Source: DASUCS01 sp041166385
GTDB lineage: Bacteria > Actinomycetota > Acidimicrobiia > Acidimicrobiales > JACDCH01
DNA length: 64,000 nt
NCBI GenBank assembly: GCA_041166385.1
Contig: JBEEFW010000029.1
Location: 18,450 to 82,449, forward strand
Direction: 5' to 3'
A program made the position numbers and the translations under genes. Shown piece by piece: positions 24,339 to 33,836 of this stretch; positions within the stretch are counted from its first letter, which is position 1, and every line of letters begins with the position of its first letter. A model generated the notes under the pieces. The model worked only from the letters and a program-made list of their open reading frames with translations, had not been told where the DNA came from and did no database searches.

Positions 24339-25988
24339 ATGGAGTTCAATCTCGCTCAAGTGCACGAGGCAATCGCGGCGGCGATCCCCGACCGCGAGTG
24401 CATCGTCTTCCGTGACCGCCGGCTGTCATGGGCCGACGTCAACGACCGCACGCGACGGCTGGCCAACGTGCTCGCCGACGCCGGCCTCGGTGCTCGGCCG
24501 GAAGGGCGCGCGGGCCTTGCCGGACATGAGTCCCACGAGGACCACCTCGCCATCTATTGCTACAACGGCAACGAGTATCTCGAAGCCATGGTGGGTGCGT
24601 TCAAGGCTCGACTCGGTCCCGTGAACGTCAACTATCGCTACGTCGCCGAGGAGCTTCGGTACCTCCTCGACAACAGCAAGGCGAAGGCGATCGTGTACCA
24701 CTCGCAGTTCGCGCCGACGTTGGCGGAGGTTCTGCCGGACCTGCCTGACCTCACCGTGCTGCTGCAGGTCAGCGACGAGTCCGGCAACGACCTGTTGCCC
24801 GGCGCGCGCTGGTATGAGGACGCACTCGCGGCCGCGTCGCCCGATCTTCCGGCGTGTGCGGCCGCGTGGTCACCCGATGACCTGTACATCCTCTACACCG
24901 GTGGCACCACGGGCATGCCCAAGGGCGTGTTGTGGCGGCAGCACGACATCTTCCTGTCGGTCATGGGCGGAGCCGTGGCCGGATCGCCGCACGAGTCGCT
25001 CGAGTCGGTGGTCGATGCCGCGAAGGCAGGCGCGATGCGTGTGCTGCCCGCAGCGCCATTCATGCACGGCGCCGGCCACTGGATCGCGTTCCTCGCGATG
25101 GACGGCGGCAACACCGTCGTGGTCCAGGACGAGGTGCGCCGGCTCGATCCAAAGGATGTGTTGTCGATCGTCGAGCGCGAGAAGATCTCGTTCCTCCAGA
25201 TCGTCGGCGACGCGTTCGGAAGACCGATCCTCGACGAGATCGAGGCGGGGTCGTACGACTTGTCGTCGCTCTTCATCATCCTGTCCGGCGGTGCGGCGCT
25301 GAACTCGACGTTGAAGGAGCGGTTCCTCGCGGCCGTGCCCCACGCGATGATCCTCGACGGCATGGGCTCGTCGGAAGGCGGCGGGCAGATGACGCAGGTG
25401 ACGACCGCCGGCAGCGATGTCACCACCGGCACGTTCACTCCCGGACCAGGGACCTGCATCGTCAGCGAGGACATGACCCGGATCCTCGAGCCGGGCTCCG
25501 AGGAGGTGGGCTGGGTGGCGATGCGGGGACACGTGCCCCTCGGCTATCTCGGCGACCCGGACAAGAGCGCGCGCACGTTCCCCGTCATCGACGGCGTGCG
25601 GTATTCCGTGCCGGGTGACCGCGGCCGTCAGCGCACCGACGGCACCGTGGAGATGCTCGGGCGCGATTCGGTCACCATCAACTCCGGCGGCGAGAAGATC
25701 TTCGCCGAAGAAGTGGAAGCCGCACTCGGACACCACCCCGACGTGTACGACGCGGTGGTGTGCGGGCGCGCAAGCGAGCAGTGGGGCCAGGAGGTCGTGG
25801 CCATCGTGCAGCTGCGGGACGACGTCGCGCAGAGCGCGGAGGTCGAGCAGTCGCTGCTCGACGAATCGGCGAAGCACATCGCGCGCTACAAGCTGCCGAA
25901 GCAGTTCATCTTCGTCGACAAGGTCGTGCGCTCCCCCGCCGGCAAGGCCGACTACCGCTGGGCCAAGGAGACGGCAGCAGCCTCCTGA
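24339..25988 (+). CDS. Acyl-CoA synthetase (FadD19/FadD3-like)
   Basis: The 549-aa ANL-family enzyme activates a carboxylic acid to its CoA thioester through an acyl-AMP. Motifs are YTGGTTGMPKGVLWR (P-loop), DGMGSSEGG (A5), PGDRGRQRTDGTVEMLGR and the catalytic C-terminal Lys in SPAGKADYRWAKE. The end and the NSGGEKIFAEEVE segment resemble mycobacterial FadD19-type synthetases that act on steroid side chains, but the substrate here is inferred only. A TAGCTT hexamer ends 8 nt before the ATG. Confidence 0.9.
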   Translation: MEFNLAQVHEAIAAAIPDRECIVFRDRRLSWADVNDRTRRLANVLADAGLGARPEGRAGLAGHESHEDHLAIYCYNGNEYLEAMVGAFKARLGPVNVNYRYVAEELRYLLDNSKAKAIVYHSQFAPTLAEVLPDLPDLTVLLQVSDESGNDLLPGARWYEDALAAASPDLPACAAAWSPDDLYILYTGGTTGMPKGVLWRQHDIFLSVMGGAVAGSPHESLESVVDAAKAGAMRVLPAAPFMHGAGHWIAFLAMDGGNTVVVQDEVRRLDPKDVLSIVEREKISFLQIVGDAFGRPILDEIEAGSYDLSSLFIILSGGAALNSTLKERFLAAVPHAMILDGMGSSEGGGQMTQVTTAGSDVTTGTFTPGPGTCIVSEDMTRILEPGSEEVGWVAMRGHVPLGYLGDPDKSARTFPVIDGVRYSVPGDRGRQRTDGTVEMLGRDSVTINSGGEKIFAEEVEAALGHHPDVYDAVVCGRASEQWGQEVVAIVQLRDDVAQSAEVEQSLLDESAKHIARYKLPKQFIFVDKVVRSPAGKADYRWAKETAAAS

Positions 25989-25998
25989 CCGTTCGGGC

Positions 25999-27177
25999 TC
26001 AGTCGGCCAGCGCGCGCAGCGCGGGCCAGTCGGGGCGGATGCGCAACGGCGCGAGATCGGGTTCGCCGTCGAGCAGCGTTCCGGCGCGAAACCCGTCGTC
26101 GATCGCCCGCCTGATCCATGCCATGGCTTGGTCGTTGTCCCCGGTGCGGGCGAGCGCGCAGCCGATCTCGAACGCCGTCTGTGCTCGGCTGGCGCGACCG
26201 TCCGCGTACACCAGTTGGCCGACCTCGGCCGACTCGCGGAAGCAGTCCGCGTAGTGGAGGTGGCTCTGCAGGCCCGATGCCGCACCGGGCCCGGCACCCT
26301 TCGGTGCGAGCAACCTTGCCGCCAGCGCGACCGCCTGTCCCGATCGGGCAAGTTGCTGCGCTGGCGCGAGGCTCGGCGGCCCCGACGGCCGGGCGGCATA
26401 CGCCTTCGCAAGCGAGTCCAGGCCTTCGGCCGTGCGGCCCTCCGCCAGCGCGTGTGACCCTTCTGCGAAGAGATCGCCACCAGCACGCACGGCCGGGCGA
26501 GGCACGTCGAGCGTCGCAAAGCGCGCCTGCGGGGTCGGCACCGACGGTGGATTGCCCGCCTTCTCCTGCTGGTACGACGCGAAGTTCATGATCGCGAACA
26601 TCATGAGAAAGAAGCCGCTGAACTGATTCCCGGTCGAGAAGAAGTAGGTCGCCGCGCCGAACGCAGTGAGCATGGAGATGAGCCGGGCCGTGGGCCGGCC
26701 GAAGATCGATGCCGCGATGTTGCCCCCGTCGAGGGGAAGGATGGGCAGCAGGTTGACGATCGACCACGCGATGTTGACCCACGCGATGTCGCTGACGATC
26801 ACCCAGCGCTCGTAGTCCGTGTACTGCCAGAACGGATCGAGGGCGAGCCAGGCGGGCACGCCGAGCAAGAGGAGTGCAGTGAGGGGTCCGGCGGCGCTCA
26901 CCACGATCGACTGCGCGCGTGAGCGGTAGGCCGAGCTGCCATAGGTCAGGCCGCCGAAGGCGTGCAGCACCACATGCGGCCGTTGGTGATAGATCCGCAA
27001 TGCCACGGCATGACCGAGTTCGTGCACGAGGATCGACACGAGCACGATCGCGACCCACGCCACGAGCAGCCACCCGGTGCGCGCGCGGTAGCCCAGGAAC
27101 ACCGCGATCAGCCAGAACGACCACTCGATGCGAATGGGGATTCCGGCGATCGTGAAATGCGGTTGCCCTTCAGCCAC
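25999..27177 (-). CDS. M50-type membrane metalloprotease with helical C-terminus
   Basis: The 392-aa protein is a site-2-protease-family zinc protease. It has HELGHAVAL in the second TM segment and LPILPLDGGN as the third zinc ligand motif, with several further helices. The C-terminal 150 residues are cytosolic TPR-like helices ending in QTAFEIGCALARTGDNDQ and WIRRAIDDGF. I start at GTG 27177, the only start before non-conserved sequence. Substrate unknown; it shares a promoter region with the cyclase gene. Confidence 0.88.
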   Translation of the reverse strand: MAEGQPHFTIAGIPIRIEWSFWLIAVFLGYRARTGWLLVAWVAIVLVSILVHELGHAVALRIYHQRPHVVLHAFGGLTYGSSAYRSRAQSIVVSAAGPLTALLLLGVPAWLALDPFWQYTDYERWVIVSDIAWVNIAWSIVNLLPILPLDGGNIAASIFGRPTARLISMLTAFGAATYFFSTGNQFSGFFLMMFAIMNFASYQQEKAGNPPSVPTPQARFATLDVPRPAVRAGGDLFAEGSHALAEGRTAEGLDSLAKAYAARPSGPPSLAPAQQLARSGQAVALAARLLAPKGAGPGAASGLQSHLHYADCFRESAEVGQLVYADGRASRAQTAFEIGCALARTGDNDQAMAWIRRAIDDGFRAGTLLDGEPDLAPLRIRPDWPALRALAD

Positions 27178-27184
27178 GAGGATG

Positions 27185-27194
27185 ACGATACGGT
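27185..27194. promoter_or_regulatory. Shared bidirectional -10 (ACGATACGGT), M50/cyclase
   Basis: Minus strand TATCGT ends 7 nt before the protease GTG. Plus strand TACGGT ends 10 nt before the cyclase ATG. They overlap on one TA step within the 27-bp intergenic gap. Confidence 0.45.
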
Positions 27195-27204
27195 CCCGGG
27201 TCCT

Positions 27205-28695
27205 ATGGCGGTGCGCGAGGCGAACGCCGGCACTGAGGTGCCCAGCGCTCGTGCACTCGAGCGCAGCCTCATCGCGCGCCTCGTCGTGGCCAACACCATC
27301 GCCGGCGTGGTGGTCACGACCTACTTCGCGCTGACCTCCCACCTCCCGCCCGGCGCGTCGCGGGTGGCGAACTTTGCAATAACGGCGGGCACGTTCGTCG
27401 GCGCCAACCTCGTGTTGTCGGTCTTCGCCATCCGCCGCGCGAAACGAATGCTGGTGCCCGCAGCCCTGTGGATCGACGAGCATCGAACACCGACCCTCCC
27501 GGAACGGGTGGCGGTACTCGACCTGCCCAGGCGCATCGCGCTGTTTCCGCTCCCCTACTGGATACTGGCGGCCGCAGGAACCGCAGTCGGCCAGATGGTC
27601 TTCGCCACCGACCCCAAGCCGTTGTTCACCGCATTCGGGACGCTCGAAGGCGGACTGTTCGCGTGTGCGATGGGATTCCTCCTCGCGGAACGCGCACTGC
27701 GCCCATTCCTCGCGATCGTGTTGGAGGAGGACGACACACATCGCAGCCCTCCTGTCGGCATCAGCCCACGCCTGTTGCTCGCCTGGCTCCTCGGCTCCGG
27801 AATGCCGTTGCTCGGCATCGTCACCACTCCGATCGTGGCCTCGAACGCCGACCTTCCCGTCACCGTCCCGATGGTGTTCCTCGCCGCCGCCGCGTTCGTC
27901 AGCGGGTTCATGCTCACGGCAGCCGCCGCTCGCTCGATCGGGGAACCGATGCGCGCGCTGCGTTCCGCGCTCGACCGGGTCGCGACGGGTCATCTCGATG
28001 TCGCGGTCGCGGTCGACAACGCCGGAGAGGTCGGCGAACTGCAGCGGGGTTTCAACGAGATGGTCGCCGGATTGCGCGAGCGCGAGCGGCTGGCAGACCT
28101 GTTCGGGCGGCACGTCGGCCTCGAGGTCGCGCAGCGCGCATTGCACGAAGGCGCGGCGCTTGGGGGCGAGACGCGGGACGTGTCGGCGCTGTTCGTCGAC
28201 ATCATCGGCTCGACCACGATGGCAAGAGAGCGGTCCGCGCCTGACGTGGTCGCCGTGCTCAACCAGTTCTTCGCCGTGGTCGTGTCGTGTGTCGATGCCG
28301 AGGGCGGCTGGGTCAACAAGTTCGAGGGCGACGGTGCGTTGTGCGTCTTCGGTGCCCCCATCGAACAACCGGATCACGCGGCGAGGGCCTTGCGGGCGGC
28401 TCGCCACATCGCGGCCGGTCTACGCGAGATCGATGCCGGCATCGGCGTTTCGTCCGGTGAGGCGGTGGCGGGAAATGTCGGATCGGAGCAGCGCCTCGAG
28501 TACACGATCATCGGGCAACCGGTGAACGAGGCCGCTCGGTTGAGCGACGCCGCCAAGCACCGCCCGTGCCGGGTGCTCGCCTCGGCTGCTGCCGTCGCCG
28601 CGTCGGGCGACGAGGCCCGCGAGTGGCGGGATGCAGGCACACTCGAGTTGCGGGGTTTGGTGGCCGACTTCGCGGTATGCGAACCGCGCTCGTAA
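27205..28695 (+). CDS. Membrane-bound class III adenylate/guanylate cyclase
   Basis: The 496-aa protein has about six TM helices (residues about 20-260), a HAMP domain (RSIGEPMRALRSALDRVATG) and a class III cyclase domain. The metal Asp residues are in ALFVDIIGSTTMA and FEGDGALCVFG. The transition-state region EYTIIGQPVNEAARL has the conserved Asn and Arg. It should make cAMP or cGMP in the cytosol. I start at ATG 27205, after the divergent promoter. Confidence 0.92.
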   Translation: MAVREANAGTEVPSARALERSLIARLVVANTIAGVVVTTYFALTSHLPPGASRVANFAITAGTFVGANLVLSVFAIRRAKRMLVPAALWIDEHRTPTLPERVAVLDLPRRIALFPLPYWILAAAGTAVGQMVFATDPKPLFTAFGTLEGGLFACAMGFLLAERALRPFLAIVLEEDDTHRSPPVGISPRLLLAWLLGSGMPLLGIVTTPIVASNADLPVTVPMVFLAAAAFVSGFMLTAAAARSIGEPMRALRSALDRVATGHLDVAVAVDNAGEVGELQRGFNEMVAGLRERERLADLFGRHVGLEVAQRALHEGAALGGETRDVSALFVDIIGSTTMARERSAPDVVAVLNQFFAVVVSCVDAEGGWVNKFEGDGALCVFGAPIEQPDHAARALRAARHIAAGLREIDAGIGVSSGEAVAGNVGSEQRLEYTIIGQPVNEAARLSDAAKHRPCRVLASAAAVAASGDEAREWRDAGTLELRGLVADFAVCEPRS

Positions 28696-28707
28696 CGTTG
28701 CTCCGAC

Positions 28708-29406
28708 ATGCCGAACGCCGACGTCGCACCCCTTCCGCAAGGCGACGAGAAGGTTCGAGCCGTCCGCGCGATGTTCGACGCGATCGCGCCGCGCTACGAC
28801 CTCGTCAATCGGATCATGACGTTTCGCATGGACGTCGGCTGGCGGCGGCGCACGGTGCGTACCCTCGCATTGGCTCAGAACGCGACTGTGCTCGATCTCG
28901 CGTGCGGCACGGGTGACCTCTGCGACGAGTTGGCCCGCGCGGGCTATGAGCCGGTGGGTGTCGACCTGTCGTTCGGGATGCTCGCCGCGGCCCACACCGA
29001 CGCACCCCTGGTGCAGGGAGACGCGCTGCGGCTCTCGATGCCCGATGCGGCGGTCGACGGCGCCACGTGTGGCTTCGCGCTCCGCAACTTCGTGGCGCTC
29101 GAACCGTTCCTCGATTCACTCGCGCGCGTCGTACGGCCCGAGGGCCGAATCGCCTTGCTCGAGGTGGCCACCCCCGCGAATCGAATCCTGCGCTGGGGCC
29201 ACTCGATCTACTTCGGCCACGTCGTGCCGCGCATCGGTGCACTGCTGTCCGACGGCGCCGCGTATCGCTACCTCCCGAAGTCGGTGGCCTACCTGCCCGA
29301 CACCGACGACTTGCTCGACATGGTGCGGACGTCCGGGTTCCGCGACGTGCGGCGCGACCTCCTGTCGGGCGGCATCGCCCAACTGATCACGGCGACCCGA
29401 GCGTGA
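28708..29406 (+). CDS. menG: Demethylmenaquinone methyltransferase
   Basis: MenG (UbiE family) performs the final C-methylation in menaquinone synthesis. The 232-aa protein has the family N-terminus VRAMFDAIAPRYDLVNRIMTF, SAM motif VLDLACGTGDLCDEL, and GFALRNFV plus RPEGRIALLEVATP. Its stop overlaps the menF start (GTGA), so the two are coupled. A TAACGT hexamer ends 9 nt before the ATG. Confidence 0.95.
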   Translation: MPNADVAPLPQGDEKVRAVRAMFDAIAPRYDLVNRIMTFRMDVGWRRRTVRTLALAQNATVLDLACGTGDLCDELARAGYEPVGVDLSFGMLAAAHTDAPLVQGDALRLSMPDAAVDGATCGFALRNFVALEPFLDSLARVVRPEGRIALLEVATPANRILRWGHSIYFGHVVPRIGALLSDGAAYRYLPKSVAYLPDTDDLLDMVRTSGFRDVRRDLLSGGIAQLITATRA

Positions 29407-30587
29407 GGGCCACCACCCGACGGCTCGACGCCGATGTTGATCTGCTGACGGTCGGTGACCTGCTGTTCGAGCGCAATCGTTTGGGGCTCGCCGGCCGTGG
29501 TGTCGCGCTGCGGGTGCCGATGGCGGAGGTCGATGCCGCGCTGGAGACCATCGAACGCGACGACGAGGTCGGGCTTCCCGGCTGTGGCCCTGTCGCGTTC
29601 GGTGCGCTGCCGTTCGACCCCGGTGCGCCGGCGGAGCTCGTCGTGCCCACCGAGATCTGGGGACGCGCCGACGACGGCACGCGCTGGCACACGGTCATCA
29701 CCGAATCCGGTGAACTCGAGGCAATAGGCGCCGGGAACCGGGGCCTATTGCCTCGAGAATCGCAGCCGAGCGAGTTCACGGTGGCGCCGAGCCGCTCGCC
29801 GGAGTCATGGTGCGAGCTCGTCGAGCACGCCACCAAGGCGATGGCCGACGGGGCGCTGCGCAAGGTGGCGTTGGCCCGTGAACTCGTCGTCACCGCCGAT
29901 GCGCCCTTCGATCGCGCGAGCGTGCTCCACCGACTCCGGAGTACCTATCCGGGGTGCCACCTGTACAGCGTCGACGGCTTCATCGGCGCCAGCCCCGAGC
30001 TGCTCGTGTCGCGCGCGGGCGACATCGTGCGTTCGCACCCGATGGCGGGTACCGCGGCACGCGGCGGCGATCCTGCGGCCGACGCCCGGCTCGCGGCGTC
30101 ACTACTGGCGTCGACCAAGGACCGCGAGGAGCACCAGATCACCATCGACATGGTGCACGACACGCTCCTCAACTGGTGCTCGTACATCGACTATGAAGCC
30201 GAGCCCTCGATCGTGCCGGTGGCCAACGTGCAGCACCTCGCGACGCTCGTCGAAGGACGCCTGTCCCAACCAGCGCCGTCAGTGCTCGCGCTCGTCGCCG
30301 CCTTGCATCCCACTCCCGCGGTGTGCGGCAGCCCCCGAGATACCGCGCTCGCCTACATCCTCGAACACGAAGGCTTCGACCGGGGGCGGTACGCCGGCGC
30401 GGTCGGGTGGGTCGACGGGAACGGCAACGGGTCGTGGGCGGTGAGCCTCCGGTGCGCAGCGCTCGACGGCGCGACCGCTCGGCTCTATGCCGGCAACGGC
30501 ATCGTGGCGGACTCCGATCCGGCCACCGAACTGGCCGAGACCCGCGCCAAGTTCCAGGCGATGCTGTCAGCCCTCGTTCGCCCCTAG
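29403..30587 (+). CDS. menF: Isochorismate synthase
   Basis: MenF converts chorismate to isochorismate, the first committed step to menaquinone. From GTG 29403 the product is 394 aa. Motifs include LRKVALARELVV, GASPELLVSR, SHPMAGTAARGGD, TKDREEHQITIDMV, HPTPAVCGSP, GRYAGAVGW and LYAGNGIVADSDP. The segment ELEAIGAGNRGLLPRE in the variable N-terminal region is encoded by the second REP-like palindrome (29715-29757). The 3' end overlaps menD by 21 bp tail to tail. Confidence 0.93.
   Translation: MRATTRRLDADVDLLTVGDLLFERNRLGLAGRGVALRVPMAEVDAALETIERDDEVGLPGCGPVAFGALPFDPGAPAELVVPTEIWGRADDGTRWHTVITESGELEAIGAGNRGLLPRESQPSEFTVAPSRSPESWCELVEHATKAMADGALRKVALARELVVTADAPFDRASVLHRLRSTYPGCHLYSVDGFIGASPELLVSRAGDIVRSHPMAGTAARGGDPAADARLAASLLASTKDREEHQITIDMVHDTLLNWCSYIDYEAEPSIVPVANVQHLATLVEGRLSQPAPSVLALVAALHPTPAVCGSPRDTALAYILEHEGFDRGRYAGAVGWVDGNGNGSWAVSLRCAALDGATARLYAGNGIVADSDPATELAETRAKFQAMLSALVRP
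29715..29757. repeat. REP-like palindrome, copy 2 (inside menF)
   Basis: The 15-bp arms CTCGAGGCAATAGGC (29715-29729) and 29743-29757 are perfect complements around a 13-nt loop. The element is 43 bp and matches the reverse strand of 8770-8812 at 34 of 43 positions by my count, with identical three-base flanks. It is translated in frame as part of menF. Confidence 0.92.
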
Positions 30588-32168
30588 CGCGTCGATCGCG
30601 CCGGCCACGGCGTCGTTGAGGGCCTGGTGCACCTTCACGTTCTCCGATCGATCGGTGCGCACCACCACGAGCCACACGCCACCACTGGTCATCGTGGAGC
30701 GGATCGCGGGAGCGAAGGCCGAGGGATCCTCGATGGTGAGCGCGGCGATGCCGTGAGCCGCCGCGAGCGCCTCGGGCTTCACCCCGTGCGGGGTGCCGAA
30801 CAGCTGCTCGAACCGCTCGGCGTCGATGGTCGCAGCCTGCGGCAGGAACGAGAAGATGCCACCACCGTCATTGTCGATGACGACGATCGTCAGGTCGATG
30901 CCGCGTTGCTTGATGCCGACGAGCGCGGTGGAGTCATGCAGAAAGGCGATGTCCCCCAAGAGCACTGCTGTGGCGTGACCCGACGACAACGCAACGCCGA
31001 TGGCCGTCGAGATCGTGCCGTCGATGCCGTTCGCGCCCCGGTTCGCATGCACGCGTACTTCGGCCCGCGGCACCGCGTACCACTCGAGATCTCGCACGGG
31101 CATCGACGACGCGACCACCAGCTCGGAGTCGACGAGCATCGATCGCAGCAGCTCGCGCGCGACGAACGGCTCGCTCGCAGTCGCGGGGTCGTCGAGGATC
31201 TCATGTATTGCGGCGGCCGCCGCATCTGACGCTGCGCGCCATTGCGCCATCCAGGCTTCGTCCGGTGGTCCGAGGATGCAGCCGCCGGCGATCTCGCTCG
31301 CGGTGTGCGCGGGATCGCTCCACACGCGCGAGACCACGATCTCGTGTGCGCCCGAGGCTGCGGCCCATTCGTTGACAATCCGGGACGCGGGTTGCGGACC
31401 GACACGCACGATCACATCCGGCGTCAGCGACGCATGTCGCAACACCGCGTCGGCATGGACGATCACGCTCGGGCCTTCGAGCCCGGTGCGGGCGTCCGCG
31501 ATCACCGGAAAGCCGCAATCACCCGGCGTCTTTCCAATCACGACCGTGCGGCCGGCCGGGGCTTCGACGCACGTTGGAGTCACCGCGTGGCGGACCACCC
31601 ACGGTGCGCCATCCGGCCGGCCGGCGGGAAGTGGATCCGGCTCGGCGACCAAGGGATCACGAAACGGCAGGTTGAGATGCACCGGCCCCGGCGGATCACC
31701 CGTGGTCAGAGCGACGGCCCGCGCCGCGATCGAGCGCCACGAGTCCCGCATCGCATCGTCGGCCACACCCGGATCGAAGAACCACCGGGGAGACCGTCCG
31801 AACAGGTGCGTCTGATCGATGGTCTGCGGCGCGGCAACATCGCGGAGCTCTGGCGGACGATCGGCCGTGCACACGAGAAGGGGCACACCCGCGAGATCAG
31901 CTTCGACGACCGCGGCGTGCAGGTGCGTGGCGGCGGTGCCGCTCGTCGTCACAACGACCGCGGGGCGTCGAGTGGCCAACCCGAATCCGAGCGCGCAGAA
32001 CCCGGCGGCGCGCTCGTCGTGAAACACATGGACGCGCACGTCCGGCCGGGCGCTCAGCGCCAAGGCCAGCGGCGTCGAACGCGAACCCGGCGCGATGACC
32101 GCATCGGTCACGCCCGCGCGCACGAACTCGTCGACCAAGGTTGCGCAGAACGTCGCTTGCGCGGTCAC
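30567..32168 (-). CDS. menD: SEPHCHC synthase
   Basis: MenD is the ThDP enzyme joining isochorismate with 2-oxoglutarate. The product (about 533 aa) has APGSRSTPLALAL, HVFHDERAAGFCALG, TSGTAATHLH and the ThDP-Mg region GDIAFLHDSTALV...DNDGGGIFSFLP. I prefer GTG 32168, preceded by AGGAAG; a TTG at 32186 adds six residues. It is divergent from menH. Confidence 0.95.
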   Translation of the reverse strand: MTAQATFCATLVDEFVRAGVTDAVIAPGSRSTPLALALSARPDVRVHVFHDERAAGFCALGFGLATRRPAVVVTTSGTAATHLHAAVVEADLAGVPLLVCTADRPPELRDVAAPQTIDQTHLFGRSPRWFFDPGVADDAMRDSWRSIAARAVALTTGDPPGPVHLNLPFRDPLVAEPDPLPAGRPDGAPWVVRHAVTPTCVEAPAGRTVVIGKTPGDCGFPVIADARTGLEGPSVIVHADAVLRHASLTPDVIVRVGPQPASRIVNEWAAASGAHEIVVSRVWSDPAHTASEIAGGCILGPPDEAWMAQWRAASDAAAAAIHEILDDPATASEPFVARELLRSMLVDSELVVASSMPVRDLEWYAVPRAEVRVHANRGANGIDGTISTAIGVALSSGHATAVLLGDIAFLHDSTALVGIKQRGIDLTIVVIDNDGGGIFSFLPQAATIDAERFEQLFGTPHGVKPEALAAAHGIAALTIEDPSAFAPAIRSTMTSGGVWLVVVRTDRSENVKVHQALNDAVAGAIDALGANEG

Positions 32169-32197
32169 CGCTACATCTTCCTGCAAGGCTGGCTCCG

Positions 32198-32971
32198 GTG
32201 ACGAATGAGCGAAACCTGAGCATGCTGCACGCGGAGGTCAGCGGCCGCGGCCCGCGGGTCGTGCTCGTGCACGGCTTTGCCCAGAACCGCAACTGCTGGG
32301 GACCGATCGACACGGATCTGGCGCGCGATCACGAGGTGGTGCGCGTCGATGCGCCGGGGCACGGCGGCTCCTCGCAGTTCCACGCGGGACTGCGTACCGG
32401 CGCTCGCCTGATCGCCGACCAAGGCGGCCGGGCCACGTACGTCGGCTACTCGATGGGGGCGCGCTTCGTACTCCACCTCGCCCTGGCCAACCCCGAGCTC
32501 GTCGAACGACTCGTGCTCATCGGCGGCACCGCGGGCATCGACGATGCTGACGCACGCGCCGAGCGCAAGCGGAACGACGAGGTGATGGCGGCACGATTGG
32601 AGCGCGATGGGCTCGAGCCGTTCCTCGACGCATGGCTCGCACAACCGCTGTTCGCCGGCCTGTCCGAGGAGATGCAGTTCCGTGCTGCTCGATTGGAGAA
32701 CACGATCGAGGGCCTGGCCGAGAGCCTGCGGCAGGCCGGGACCGGATCGCAGGATCCGCTGTGGGCCCGGCTCGCGCGCATCGACGGGCCGGCGTTGGTG
32801 GTCGCCGGCGAGGACGACGCCAAGTTCAGCGCCGAAGGCGCGCGTCTCGTCGAATCGATCGGCTCGAACGCGACACTCGCACTGATCAAGGGCGCCGGCC
32901 ACGCCGCCCACCTCGAGCGGCCGGATCTGTTCCTGACAACACTGCGGGAGTGGCTGGTCGCTACGTCGTGA
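32198..32971 (+). CDS. menH: Alpha/beta hydrolase, probable SHCHC synthase
   Basis: The 250-257 aa hydrolase has LVHGFAQNRNCW, the nucleophile in VGYSMGARFVLHLAL, Asp in VAGEDDAKFS and His in KGAGHAAHLE. Its position among menD, menA, menB and menE makes MenH (elimination of pyruvate from SEPHCHC) the likely role. Start is GTG 32198 or ATG 32222. Its last 11 bp overlap menA tail to tail. Confidence 0.8.
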   Translation: MTNERNLSMLHAEVSGRGPRVVLVHGFAQNRNCWGPIDTDLARDHEVVRVDAPGHGGSSQFHAGLRTGARLIADQGGRATYVGYSMGARFVLHLALANPELVERLVLIGGTAGIDDADARAERKRNDEVMAARLERDGLEPFLDAWLAQPLFAGLSEEMQFRAARLENTIEGLAESLRQAGTGSQDPLWARLARIDGPALVVAGEDDAKFSAEGARLVESIGSNATLALIKGAGHAAHLERPDLFLTTLREWLVATS

Positions 32972-33836
32972 GTGTGAGCCCGAGGGCGAAGAGGGTTCCG
33001 AACACGAGCTGGATGCGTCCCGTCGCAACGAGCACGGGGATGAGCGCGGGGCCGCGCGCCCCGCTCAACACGACGGTCACGGGCCGCTGGGCGAGCGGAA
33101 TGGCGATGAGCGCCAGCGCGCCCGCCGGCCGTTGTCCGATGCCACTGACGAGCGGAACGGCGATCACAGCACCGACGAGCAACGCGACGTACAGCGCACG
33201 CGTGCGGGCCTCGCCCAACCGCACCGCCAACGTTTGCTTGCCCGCCGCCGTGTCGCCGGGGATGTCGCGCAAATTGTTCACGACGAGCAACGCTGTGGCG
33301 AGGAGCCCGACGGGGATCGCCGCCCCTACCGACAGCCCGGTGATGCGCTCGGTCTGCACGTACGTCGAGCCCACCGTGGCGACCAGGCCGAAGAACACGA
33401 ACACGAACAGCTCGCCGAGACCCGCGTAGCCGTACGGTCGCGGTCCGCCGGTGTAGAGCCATCCGGCGGCGAACGACGCAACGCCGACGATCAGCAGCCG
33501 CAGGTCGACCGCCATCGCCAGCGACAGTCCCGCGACCGCGGCGATGCCGAACGCCACCATCGATGCGAGCAGCACCGCGCGTGCAGTCGCGAGACCGGAG
33601 CCGACGAGCCGGACGGGTCCGGTCCGCTGGCCCGGATCGTCAGTTCCCCGTTTGCCGTCGCTGTGATCGTTGCCGTAATTGGTGCCGACCTGAATGGCGA
33701 CCGCCGCGACGAGCGCCGCCGCGGCTCGCCACCAGATGACCTTCGTCTCCCCGACAGCGCACGCGGTGCCGACGAGCACAGGCACGATCGCCGCGGGGAG
33801 CGTGCGCGGCCGCGCCCCGGCGACCCACCTGTTCAC
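32961..33836 (-). CDS. menA: 1,4-dihydroxy-2-naphthoate polyprenyltransferase
   Basis: MenA attaches the polyprenyl chain to DHNA in the membrane. The 291-aa UbiA-family protein has eight to nine TM helices. The first Asp motif is NYGNDHSDGKRGTDD and the second is NNLRDIPGDTAAGK. MNRWVAGARPRTLPAA is the typical N-terminus. It overlaps the end of menB by 4 bp, so both are in one minus-strand unit. Confidence 0.95.
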   Translation of the reverse strand: MNRWVAGARPRTLPAAIVPVLVGTACAVGETKVIWWRAAAALVAAVAIQVGTNYGNDHSDGKRGTDDPGQRTGPVRLVGSGLATARAVLLASMVAFGIAAVAGLSLAMAVDLRLLIVGVASFAAGWLYTGGPRPYGYAGLGELFVFVFFGLVATVGSTYVQTERITGLSVGAAIPVGLLATALLVVNNLRDIPGDTAAGKQTLAVRLGEARTRALYVALLVGAVIAVPLVSGIGQRPAGALALIAIPLAQRPVTVVLSGARGPALIPVLVATGRIQLVFGTLFALGLTLTT

